A stretch of DNA of 64,000 nt, from NCBI GenBank assembly GCA_038231815.1, contig JBBRKQ010000006.1:1-64000 (forward strand), in the 5' to 3' direction. The notes beneath the pieces were generated by a model. The model had not been told where the DNA came from. It worked only from the letters and a program-made list of their open reading frames with translations, and searched no databases. The position numbers were made by a program, and so were the translations under genes. This stretch comes from CAILKP01 sp038231815. GTDB lineage: Bacteria; Planctomycetota; Phycisphaerae; Phycisphaerales; UBA1924. This document shows, in pieces, positions 1 to 7,349 of the stretch. Positions within the stretch are counted from its first letter, which is position 1, and each line of letters opens with the position of its first letter.

Positions 1-1
1 G

Positions 2-112
2 GATGACTCAATGACGGCTCATCACGAGCATGATGTGCTGGTGACTGAGGATGGGAATGTGGTGTTGTCGGAGGGGATGGATGAGTTGTGCGATGTGATT
101 ACAAGGGTGTAG
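2..112 (+). CDS. map: C-terminal end of probable type I methionine aminopeptidase (M24 family), partial
   Basis: The first 37 codons of the window form the end of an open frame that stops with TAG at 110-112; its start lies outside the window. The visible peptide contains HHEHDVLVTEDG followed by NVVLSEG. This resembles the last beta-strands of type I methionine aminopeptidases, where a phrase of the kind EHT(V/L)LVTEDG comes just before the C-terminus. The family removes the initiator methionine from new proteins in the cytoplasm using two metal ions. The metal ligands upstream cannot be seen, so another M24 peptidase such as an Xaa-Pro peptidase remains possible. The call rests on this short segment only. 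Confidence 0.6.
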   Translation, partial: DDSMTAHHEHDVLVTEDGNVVLSEGMDELCDVITRV

Positions 113-133
113 AAAAAATAGTCAAACTATGAA

Positions 134-202
134 ATGGTCGAATGGTCAGATGGTCAAATGAAGGCAGGGGAACGAGAGAAAAGATGAAAGAGAAAAGATG
201 AA
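134..202. repeat. Intergenic short tandem repeats (8-base and 14-base units)
   Basis: Three 8-base units, ATGGTCGA, ATGGTCAG and ATGGTCAA, run from 134 to 157 and are followed by ATG. Two perfect copies of AGAGAAAAGATGAA then occupy 175-188 and 189-202. The stretch lies between the stop of the M24 peptidase gene and the stop of the convergent hydrolase gene at 235. No terminator hairpin is evident. The 8-base array and the bases after it resemble the array at 54570-54620 read on the other strand. Confidence 0.8.
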
Positions 203-234
203 AGGGGAGACGGGGGAACGGGGAAGGCGGGTGG

Positions 235-1116
235 TCAGCCGTCGATGCGAACCCACCGGCAGGGTCGGTCGGGCTCGGAGATTGTGCAGTGATATGGCGA
301 GCCCTCGTGAAGACCAGCGACGAGTTCTGGCGTGTTGCATTGGCGTGAAAGATGAAGCAAAACGACGTGCCGCTTCGGCTCGATCGCCCGCACCGCTGCA
401 ATGGTTTCCTGGTTTGAAAGATGCCCGGCCCCACCCATGATGCGGCGTTTGAGAAACTCCGGCCGACTGGAGGCCGCCTGCATCTGCGGGCAGTAGTTTG
501 ACTCGATCGCCAGCACATCAACGCCCGCGCAGAGGTCTACAAGTTCCTTGGTGACTCGGCCGATATCGGTCGCAAAGCCCAGCGATGCGCCGGTGGGCAT
601 AGTCAGGCGAAAACTGGCGGCGCCTTCCTTGTCGTGAGCGCCGAGCACGGCGCTGACGATGAGGCCCGCCGGCAGACCGCACGCTGGCGCGGGCAGATCG
701 GAAAAAAGGTGCCTCGCCTCGTTTGCACCGGCCAGGGCCCGGAGGTTGGGCCTGTGCAGCGAAGCCCCGCGCGCCGCGTGGAAATGCGCTTCGTGGACAA
801 GCATCGCCGCATCCTCGCGCAGCGGGCTGGCTTTGCCTTGTGGCGCGAGCCAGCCCGGATGGAGATGGTCTTGGTCCATGTGCGTCAGGAGTGCGGCATC
901 TACATCTTTGAGCGCCAGACCGAACAGTGACATCATCTCGCGCGTTCGCCGCGGCGACAGGCCCAGATCAATGAGAATGTGCCGGAAGCGGTGCCCATCG
1001 TGCACGCGCAGGAGTGTGCAGTTGCCGCCGGAACTGGAAGAAAGTACCGAGAGGTACCAACCAGCATCAACAGGCGGGGTGGGCACCGTCCAGCGTGTGA
1101 GCATGGCCCTGGTCAT
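235..1116 (-). CDS. Metallo-beta-lactamase-fold hydrolase (YycJ/WalJ-like)
   Basis: The 293-residue product begins with a SVLSSSSGGNCTLL segment, matching the GSxGNxxxV start of the YycJ/WalJ-type MBL-fold hydrolases. The metal-binding motif THMDQDH lies near residue 80, and later features are IESNY near residue 205, LSNQE, and a final histidine in HVVLLHLSRQCN. These are the zinc ligands expected of a phosphodiesterase or nuclease-like MBL enzyme. The substrate cannot be told from sequence. The ATG at 1116 is 8 bases downstream of the lpxA stop, so the two genes probably form one transcript. A second in-frame ATG lies at 1104. The protein has no signal peptide, so it is probably cytoplasmic. 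Confidence 0.8.
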   Translation of the reverse strand: MTRAMLTRWTVPTPPVDAGWYLSVLSSSSGGNCTLLRVHDGHRFRHILIDLGLSPRRTREMMSLFGLALKDVDAALLTHMDQDHLHPGWLAPQGKASPLREDAAMLVHEAHFHAARGASLHRPNLRALAGANEARHLFSDLPAPACGLPAGLIVSAVLGAHDKEGAASFRLTMPTGASLGFATDIGRVTKELVDLCAGVDVLAIESNYCPQMQAASSRPEFLKRRIMGGAGHLSNQETIAAVRAIEPKRHVVLLHLSRQCNTPELVAGLHEGSPYHCTISEPDRPCRWVRIDG

Positions 1117-1124
1117 ACTGAGAC

Positions 1125-1955
1125 TTACATTGCGGAGTCTGCCGCGCTGTTGCCGGGGGCCACATCGCGGCTGGAGGGGTGGGCCAGCAGCGGGCGCTTG
1201 GCGGTGCGGACGAACTCGTGCATCTCCATCACGGGCGGGCTGTCTTTTCCTATTTCGGCCAATCTGGCGAGCATGTGCTCGCGCATGAGGCCGGGCTTGA
1301 ACACGGTGCGGTACACCTCACGCACGGCGGTGATGTCTTCACGGGCCATGCCGCTGCGGCGCATGCCGATGAGATTGACACCAACGAGACAGTTGCGGTT
1401 GGCACCGACTAGGAACGGCGGGATATCAAGCGAACTGCCGGAGCCGCCACCGAGCATGGAAAGCCTGCCCATGCGCACGAACTGATGGATGGCCGAGTTG
1501 CCGCCAAGAAGAACACGATCACCGACTTGCCCGTGCCCACCGATGGCCGACGCGTTGACCATGGTGACATCATTGCCGATGCGGCCATCGTGGCCGATGT
1601 GGCTGCTGACCATCATGTACGCGCGATCTCCGACGGTTGTTGGGATATCAAGCTTGGTTGCGGAGTGGATGGTCACCTGCTCGCGGATGATGCAATCAGC
1701 ACCGATGACCACACCTGCGGTTGGCGAGCCTGGTTTGAACTTGACGTCCTGAGCCTCAAAGCCGATGGAAGCGAAGGGGTAGAAGATTGTTCGTTCGCCC
1801 ACCACCAGTGGGCCCTGCATGTACACGTTACCGATGAGCCGAACGCCCGCGGCGAGTGTGATGTTGCCGGAGAGGTGGCACCACGGACCGATCTCGACAC
1901 TGTCGTGCATTTGCACGGAGGCATCAACAATTGAACTGGGATGAACTTTGGCCAT
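1125..1955 (-). CDS. lpxA: Acyl-ACP--UDP-N-acetylglucosamine O-acyltransferase
   Basis: This is the first enzyme of lipid A synthesis; it transfers a hydroxyacyl chain from ACP to UDP-GlcNAc in the cytoplasm. The protein is a run of left-handed beta-helix hexapeptides from about residue 4 to 190, followed by a helical C-terminal part. The catalytic histidine lies in IGGHGQVGD, and the conserved HQF and FGVN-equivalent (LVGVNLIGMRR) segments are present. The frame is open to 1991, but the start at 1955 gives MAKVHPSSIVD, the usual beginning of LpxA, and 276 residues, close to the family length of about 260-270. Its presence implies an LPS-containing outer membrane. The MBL gene follows closely. 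Confidence 0.93.
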   Translation of the reverse strand: MAKVHPSSIVDASVQMHDSVEIGPWCHLSGNITLAAGVRLIGNVYMQGPLVVGERTIFYPFASIGFEAQDVKFKPGSPTAGVVIGADCIIREQVTIHSATKLDIPTTVGDRAYMMVSSHIGHDGRIGNDVTMVNASAIGGHGQVGDRVLLGGNSAIHQFVRMGRLSMLGGGSGSSLDIPPFLVGANRNCLVGVNLIGMRRSGMAREDITAVREVYRTVFKPGLMREHMLARLAEIGKDSPPVMEMHEFVRTAKRPLLAHPSSRDVAPGNSAADSAM

Positions 1956-2039
1956 ACGAGGTGAGTTTAGCAAGCAACGGTGGCGTGGCACACGCAGGTT
2001 CGAAGCGGTTTGTAGAGATGGATTCGGCGGTTCATTGAG

Positions 2040-2195
2040 ATGAGCGGAGAGCCCGCGGGGGAAACAGCCAAACAGGAAATGCGTAGGGAAGCACGGAACG
2101 GGTTCGGGATATCGCTGGATGTGGGTCTGGTGGGATTTCTACTGAAAGAGGGCGCGTTACTGGCGGACGCGCTGGAGACAACGATGGGTTCTTAG
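2040..2195 (+). CDS. Possible small protein of 51 residues
   Basis: In the roughly 390 bases between the divergent start of lpxA and the stop of the lipoprotein gene at 2344, an ATG at 2040 opens a 51-codon frame ending with TAG at 2193-2195. The peptide has a charged first half (MSGEPAGETAKQEMRREARN) and a more hydrophobic second half with LDVGLVGFLLKEG. There is no convincing Shine-Dalgarno sequence, and no family is recognised. It could be a chance frame. The remaining 2196-2343 segment shows only a short AAGCG/CGCTT dyad with no T-run. Confidence 0.25.
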   Translation: MSGEPAGETAKQEMRREARNGFGISLDVGLVGFLLKEGALLADALETTMGS

Positions 2196-2343
2196 GGCAC
2201 TGCGAGTGGTCGGGTGGGGTAACGCGACGCGAGAGCATGATGCAGCCGGGGCGCGGGATAACCGACCCACAAGCGGCGGGATCGCTTGCGGGGCGACGGA
2301 CAGGGAGTGCAGCCTAGCGGACTCACAATCCACCCGGCGTTGG

Positions 2344-4578
2344 TTACTTGAGCTTCAGCTTTACGGTGCGGCCTTCGGTCATGCGTTTGACGGCGAGTTT
2401 AAGTTCACCACCCTTGGCGAAGGCTGATTCCACTTCGGCCACGGTGCGGACAGGCTGGTCATCAACCGAGACGATGATCTCGTAAGGCTTGATCCCGGCG
2501 ATGGCGGCGCGTGAACCCTTCTCAATCTTAGAAACAATTACGCCGGGTTCAGTAGGTGTGAGCTGGAAGTAGCGGCGGACCTCAAAGGTGAGATCGCGGG
2601 CGGAGATTCCGGATGCTGCGTCCTTGAGGCGGGCGGCGGCATCAAAGTGCAGGGGACCCTGCTCAACAACAAATTCCTTGCTGATGATTTTGCCATCGCG
2701 GAAGACATCTGCCTTGAAGGGGGTTCCAAAGCCGACATCGGTCAGGGCTCTGGTCACCGGAGACTCGGCCGAGCCCCAGGGCTTGGGGAGCTGATCGAAG
2801 TACTCCTCGGGGATCTCATCAACATGCTGCCAGAACTGGTCCATCATCGCGCCGAAGCCAACGTTTTCACCAGCGGAGACATCGAGCGGCTTGGGCTGCC
2901 CGGTGATGTGGAGGCGGAGGAGAATGTCACCGGTTGCCAGGCCGGCCTTGCTGGCGGGCGAATCCGGGTACACGTAACCAACGATGGCACCGAAACGGCC
3001 ACCGGCGGTTTGGTCGGCGACGTTGTTTAGGCGGGCCAAGTCGGCATCCATGGGCTGCAACTCAACACCGAGCCAGGCGAGGCGATTTTCCTCGGCCTCG
3101 GTCATGGGGCGATTCTGGCGGTCAAAGCCGTCCTTGTCATCTGCCACGGCGGAGTTCAGGTAAACCACCGGCATCATCATCGGGAAATCACCGCCGCCAC
3201 CACGCGCTTCAACGGCAACTTTTTCGCGACGCTCTATGGGCAGCGCAACGAGTTTGCCGTCGGTCGTGAAGATGTAGTTACCCGAGTGACCACTGCGGTC
3301 ACGGCCATCACGACTGGCGGATGCGTTTGGCAGCAACTGGCGACGCCACGATAGGAAAAATGAGTTCAGCCGATCACGACTGTAATACGCGGTGCGTGAC
3401 TCGCCAAGCACCGAAAGATCAGCCTTGAAAAGGAGCTGATCGCGAAGATCCGCGATGTTGCCGGTGAAGGGAGCCGCGGCACCGGGCACAGTTTGCTCGG
3501 CCTCGGCGATGATGGCGCCGTAGTCTTTCAGTGAGCCGACAAACTTAGCCGCCACGGGTTTATCGCTGCCGACGGGGTAGATCTTGACTTGCTCAAGCCG
3601 GCCAGTGGTTTTGGGACGGAAGGAGACGGGGATCAGAATTCGCTTGCCATCAAGCAAGACACCGGTGCCGTTCCATTCTGTCAGGGCGCGATCTTCGGGA
3701 TCTTCATCAGGGTTGCCACGGGAGCGGCCGCGACCGCCGCCGGAACTGTCCTGCCGCGGCGAACGGAACGTCATTGAAACGCGGGGGAGCGCCATGGAAG
3801 AGGAATTGGCGAAGGCATCGAGCATGTCACCGAATGGGCCAGCGGCGATCCAACTCCAGCTTTCGGGCGAGCCTTTCCATGATTCATCGGCAGGGATTTC
3901 CGGACTGAAGTTAAGCGCGACGGGCGTGCCATCTTTCGAGACGATCACGGTTTGCTCGGGAGCTGCGAAGACAGGCCGGGAGCGGCTGGTGCTTAGGAAG
4001 CTTGCGCCAGCGGAGCCGGCACCGACGGACCAAACGCCGTCCTGCTCGCGGAGGATGCCGTACATGAATGGGCCGGGCTTGGTTTTGTCAAACTCAAGGG
4101 GTTTGCTGCCGGGCAGAGGCCCGGCGAGTTTGAGGATCATGGCCGAACGGTCGGTGGAAACGGCATCGAGGGACGCATCAACGAGTGCATCACCAAAACG
4201 GACCTTGATGGACTTGATGAATCGCGGATGTGTGCGCACATCTCCTGTGACAACTTTGTCGCCGGCGATGAGATAGCCGGGTCGCTCGATTGGCCGCTCC
4301 TCGCGGACGTACTGGTCAAGGCTGCGGGAGGAATTGGGCCCGGAATCGCCACCGGGGGAATCTGCCTTATCGTACTGGAGGGTGTACTCAACAACGACGC
4401 TGGATGGCCGGACGGCGTCGATGGTTCGCTTCATCGGTACGGGGTCAACCAGTCCGGCGACGCTGGCTGCCTCGGGCTGCTCGGTCTGGCTCGTTGCGCA
4501 GCCGGAAAACCCGGCGACACCGGCAAAGCCGATGAGAACAGCAGGGAGGACGTGTTGAAACTTATGGGTGTGGTGCAT
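2344..4578 (-). CDS. PDZ lipoprotein with degenerate, catalytically dead HtrA-like domains
   Basis: From the ATG at 4578 the product starts with a lipoprotein signal peptide ending in the lipobox FSGC, so it should be anchored in a membrane facing the periplasm. Two trypsin-like segments follow. The second contains GTGVLLDGKRILIPVSF, which aligns with the HtrA strand that carries the catalytic histidine, but that histidine is gone. The GNSGG serine motif is replaced around NYIFTTDGKLVALP. Two PDZ domains follow: one beginning WLGVELQP with GYVYPDSPASKAGLATGD, the other at the C-terminus with GVIVSKIEKGSRAAIAGI. It lies 176 bases downstream of an active htrA on the same strand. The frame is open to 4728, and an ATG at 4602 is an alternative start. 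It is probably an adaptor or inhibitor rather than a protease. Confidence 0.75.
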   Translation of the reverse strand: MHHTHKFQHVLPAVLIGFAGVAGFSGCATSQTEQPEAASVAGLVDPVPMKRTIDAVRPSSVVVEYTLQYDKADSPGGDSGPNSSRSLDQYVREERPIERPGYLIAGDKVVTGDVRTHPRFIKSIKVRFGDALVDASLDAVSTDRSAMILKLAGPLPGSKPLEFDKTKPGPFMYGILREQDGVWSVGAGSAGASFLSTSRSRPVFAAPEQTVIVSKDGTPVALNFSPEIPADESWKGSPESWSWIAAGPFGDMLDAFANSSSMALPRVSMTFRSPRQDSSGGGRGRSRGNPDEDPEDRALTEWNGTGVLLDGKRILIPVSFRPKTTGRLEQVKIYPVGSDKPVAAKFVGSLKDYGAIIAEAEQTVPGAAAPFTGNIADLRDQLLFKADLSVLGESRTAYYSRDRLNSFFLSWRRQLLPNASASRDGRDRSGHSGNYIFTTDGKLVALPIERREKVAVEARGGGGDFPMMMPVVYLNSAVADDKDGFDRQNRPMTEAEENRLAWLGVELQPMDADLARLNNVADQTAGGRFGAIVGYVYPDSPASKAGLATGDILLRLHITGQPKPLDVSAGENVGFGAMMDQFWQHVDEIPEEYFDQLPKPWGSAESPVTRALTDVGFGTPFKADVFRDGKIISKEFVVEQGPLHFDAAARLKDAASGISARDLTFEVRRYFQLTPTEPGVIVSKIEKGSRAAIAGIKPYEIIVSVDDQPVRTVAEVESAFAKGGELKLAVKRMTEGRTVKLKLK

Positions 4579-4754
4579 GGGTGTGAACGACTTATGAAAC
4601 ATGGGTGCGAAGAACTCACAGTGGCGAGCGATGGGTGCTTGCCGGATCACGCCTTGGCCGCGGCGCTGCGACTGCGGGGCGAGACCGATTGCGGATACTT
4701 GGAGACAACCGTATACAAACGGTGACAAGGGCTAAGCGCGGAGCGAATGGTGAT

Positions 4755-6179
4755 TTATTCTTTCTCGTAATCACGCTGGAAGTCAAGAACCATCTGGCGC
4801 AGTTGTCCGTTGCGGAGCACCTTGACGAGCACGCGGAACTTGCTGGCAGCGCCGGTGATGAGCGTGTCGTGGATAGCTTTGATGTCATCGACTGAATTGA
4901 TTTCTTTACCATCAATCGAGAGGATGATGTCCTGCTGCTGGAGACCGGCAGAGGCCGCGTTGCCAGGGTACTTGACACCGAAAACAAACAGGCCTTCCTT
5001 GCGATGAAAGTACAGCGAGGGATTATCAAACTGGTTGATTGCTTTGACGGCAAAGTCAAATCGCTTCAGCGCAAGCTCATCACCCTCGACCTTGCCCTTT
5101 TCACGCGGGGTGAGCTTGATGGTCACCGTTTTGTCATCGCGAGCGACTTTGAGTGTTGCTTCGGTGCCTTTGGTCAGCAGGCCAAGTAAACGTCGGACAT
5201 CGGGCAAGTCTTCCTGGGTCAGGGCGGTAACCTTTTTGCCGTTGATCTCCAGGATGCGGTCTTTGGCCAAGATGCCCGCCTTGCGGGCCGGAGAGTCAGG
5301 ATCAGTCTCGGCCACCATCACACCGTCGCTGTACTCAAAGAAAATGTCGCGATTGAAGTCGCGGAGTGGCTGGAGCTGTAAGCCAGTCCAGGACCAATCT
5401 ACCCGTCCGTTGTCACGGAGTTGAGGCACGATGATCTTGACTGTCTCGGACGGTACTGAAAAGCCAAGACCTTCGGATGATCCGGAGCTACCGCGAGTGT
5501 TGATGCCCACGATCTGGCCCGCCGTGTTGACCAACGGACCGCCGGAATTACCGGGGTTAATCGCCGCATCGGTCTGAATCCAGAGTGAGTACTCGCTGAT
5601 GCTCTCAAGGTAACGGCTCATGCAGGAGACGATGCCGATGCTCACGGAGCGATTAAGGCCCCAGGGCGCACCCATGGCCATGACGAAGTCGCCTTCCTTG
5701 AGAGTTGTCGAGTCGCCGATCTCGGCGACGGGCACTGTGTCACCCTCTTTGAGATCGAGCTTGATCACGGCGAGATCAACATCTTTATCTGAACCGAGCA
5801 CTTTGGCGTCGTAGTGCCGGCCGTCGGACAGCAAGCAGCGGACGTTGGTAGCCTTGTCAACAACGTGCCAGTTGGTGAGCACGTGCCCCTGCGCCGAGAT
5901 GACTGCACCAGAGCCGGAAGAGGCCTGAGACTCTTTGCGGCCTTGGCCGGTGACCTCGCTTATGACCCGGATGTACACGACCGAGGGGAAAACCTTTTCC
6001 TTGGCCGATTGGACGATTTGCCGAAAGTCCGGCATCGCGGCCATGGCGGGCGGGAGCGCAGCCGAAGCGGGCGCCGACTCGGCCGCTGGCTTTGTTGCCG
6101 GCTGGCCCGCTGCCAATGAAACACCAGAAAGACCGAGGGCAACCGACCCTGAGGCAATGATCATGAATCGAACAGGCAT
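4755..6179 (-). CDS. HtrA/DegP-type periplasmic serine protease with PDZ domains
   Basis: The protein is an S1C protease involved in envelope protein quality control. A signal peptide (MPVRFMIIASGSVALGLSG) precedes the protease domain. The catalytic triad is intact: His in LTNWHVV near residue 104, Asp in DKDVDLAVI near 135 and Ser in INPGNSGGPL near 211. Two PDZ domains follow, the first with GVMVAETDPDSPARKAGI and the second with GVKYPGNAASAGLQQQD. Length is normal for the family. The frame is open to 6212, but the internal ATG at 6179 starts a cleaner signal peptide. The next gene on the strand is a catalytically dead relative with the same PDZ layout, and the two may be co-transcribed. 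Confidence 0.93.
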   Translation of the reverse strand: MPVRFMIIASGSVALGLSGVSLAAGQPATKPAAESAPASAALPPAMAAMPDFRQIVQSAKEKVFPSVVYIRVISEVTGQGRKESQASSGSGAVISAQGHVLTNWHVVDKATNVRCLLSDGRHYDAKVLGSDKDVDLAVIKLDLKEGDTVPVAEIGDSTTLKEGDFVMAMGAPWGLNRSVSIGIVSCMSRYLESISEYSLWIQTDAAINPGNSGGPLVNTAGQIVGINTRGSSGSSEGLGFSVPSETVKIIVPQLRDNGRVDWSWTGLQLQPLRDFNRDIFFEYSDGVMVAETDPDSPARKAGILAKDRILEINGKKVTALTQEDLPDVRRLLGLLTKGTEATLKVARDDKTVTIKLTPREKGKVEGDELALKRFDFAVKAINQFDNPSLYFHRKEGLFVFGVKYPGNAASAGLQQQDIILSIDGKEINSVDDIKAIHDTLITGAASKFRVLVKVLRNGQLRQMVLDFQRDYEKE

Positions 6180-6437
6180 GGACAAAGGAAGTCTCCGTAG
6201 CCGCACAGGCACCCAAACACGCGGCGGCCAAACGGCGACCCCGCGAACCAGAGGTTACGTCTGTCCGGGCACAAAGTTCCGGTCTGAATCGTCAAGAAGT
6301 GGGGTTCATTGCGAAAACCGGATCGTCTAGGTTGCCGGGCTGACGCTGTTTCCGGGTGGTATGGGCCACGGGGATGATCTTTGGCACAGTGCACATGCCG
6401 GAGGCGTTTAGGCGGAGGTTGGCAGTCGCATCAGAGA

Positions 6438-7010
6438 TTAAGGCTCATCTTGGCTGCCCGGCAGTTGCCCGCTGACGGTGAGTTCTGCCTGGCCGAACGC
6501 CGCGGGGGGCTTGGTTTGGCCGGTAGCGGCGGCTGCGATGGCAGCGGTGAACGCGGCGGCGTCTGAAAACGCGCCGGTGCCGGGTCCGGCACCGATGCGG
6601 GCGCGGCGCTTGAGTTCAAACGCGGCGACATCGGCAACGGTCATCTTTCGGAGATAGTCAATGTATTTAACGCGGAGCCCGGTCCAGAATTGGTGGGCGG
6701 GGCAAGCGCGGGCATCAGAACATTCTGCGGTGCCGAGCATGCAGCGGGCTTGGATTGAGGGGTCATCGAGGGCGACACAGAGGTCATAAAGAGTGACGTC
6801 CGTAGCAGGCTTTGCCAGGCAAACCCCCCCACCGATGCCGCGCTGGGTTGAGACGATGCCCTTTCGGGCCAGCGAATTGACGATTTTGGCGAGGTATGAA
6901 CCGGGGATGTCGGAGACCGCGGCAATTTGTTTGACGAGAATCGGCTTTCCGCCGCCCGAGGCAACGTAACCGAGAGCGATTGCGGCATAACCAACGGCCT
7001 GAGAGAGCAT
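6438..7010 (-). CDS. Rrf2-family transcriptional regulator with three cluster-type cysteines
   Basis: The product has the Rrf2 winged-helix fold. It begins MLSQAVGYAAIAL, the recognition helix contains PGSYLAKIVNSLARKGIV, and the wing is QRGIGGGVCLAKP. Three cysteines at residues 90, 97 and 103 (C-X6-C-X5-C) sit where IscR, NsrR and RsrR bind an Fe-S cluster, so cluster or redox sensing is plausible. The C-terminal 50 residues are alanine-rich and look disordered. The frame continues upstream to 7328, but homology begins at the ATG at 7010, which gives 190 residues. The gene diverges from the cbb3 oxidase operon, which makes that operon its most likely target. Confidence 0.87.
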   Translation of the reverse strand: MLSQAVGYAAIALGYVASGGGKPILVKQIAAVSDIPGSYLAKIVNSLARKGIVSTQRGIGGGVCLAKPATDVTLYDLCVALDDPSIQARCMLGTAECSDARACPAHQFWTGLRVKYIDYLRKMTVADVAAFELKRRARIGAGPGTGAFSDAAAFTAAIAAAATGQTKPPAAFGQAELTVSGQLPGSQDEP

Positions 7011-7349
7011 GAAACATCTCCGCGTACCCGAGCCGGATGCACGGAGCATCGGCGTTTGCGGGCTTGGTGGGAACAAAGTGCCAAAGGCGACGGTAGCGCG
7101 AACTTCAACTGGAACGGCCGGAGTCAGATCAGTTGACCAATCGATCGGCTGATCGGAAGTAAAAATAGGCTCGGTTATCATTTTATGCACCGAATTCCCA
7201 GAAAAAAGTAGCAACCGACTGCAAGGTCGGGCAAGGCATGCCCGCTCAAACGATATCTTGACTATCTTATCTATTGGTCCTATGCTTGACCAGTCCGCAA
7301 CTTTAATTGTGCGAAGCAAATTATTCATCCAACCTGTTCGGAGCTTGTT
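7011..7349. promoter_or_regulatory. Divergent regulatory region between rrf2-type gene and cbb3 operon
   Basis: This 339-base region separates the two divergent starts. Toward ccoNO it holds the strong promoter at 7258-7286. Nearer the regulator gene is an inverted repeat, GATCAG at 7127-7132 and CTGATC at 7149-7154, containing a nested CGATC/GATCG pair. A TAAAAT hexamer on the minus strand near 7180 could be the -10 of the regulator gene. The frame of the regulator is open across the region, but the upstream part does not look like Rrf2 protein. No operator can be assigned without binding data. Confidence 0.5.
7258..7286 (+). promoter_or_regulatory. Sigma-70-like promoter of the cbb3 operon
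   Basis: TTGACT at 7258-7263 is followed after exactly 17 bases by TATGCT at 7281-7286. Both hexamers match the consensus at five or four of six positions, including the key T and A bases. It lies 63 bases upstream of the ccoNO ATG, which has its own GGAG six bases before the start. Confidence 0.7.

Noticed and set aside
134..202. CRISPR-like array at the left edge
   Set aside because: Units are 8 and 14 bases with no spacers, and no cas genes are present.
235..521. Long open frames on both strands under the MBL hydrolase and many other genes
   Set aside because: High GC content leaves shadow frames; they lack protein-like composition and overlap genes with clear motifs.
2290..2345. A stretch with GCGGACTCACAATCC that resembles a tRNA anticodon arm
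   Set aside because: No D-arm, T-arm with GTTCGA, or acceptor stem could be built around it, and the stem does not pair fully.
7011..7328. N-terminal extension of the Rrf2 frame
   Set aside because: The 106 extra codons have no Rrf2 similarity, contain the promoter region and would overlap the divergent operon's regulatory DNA.
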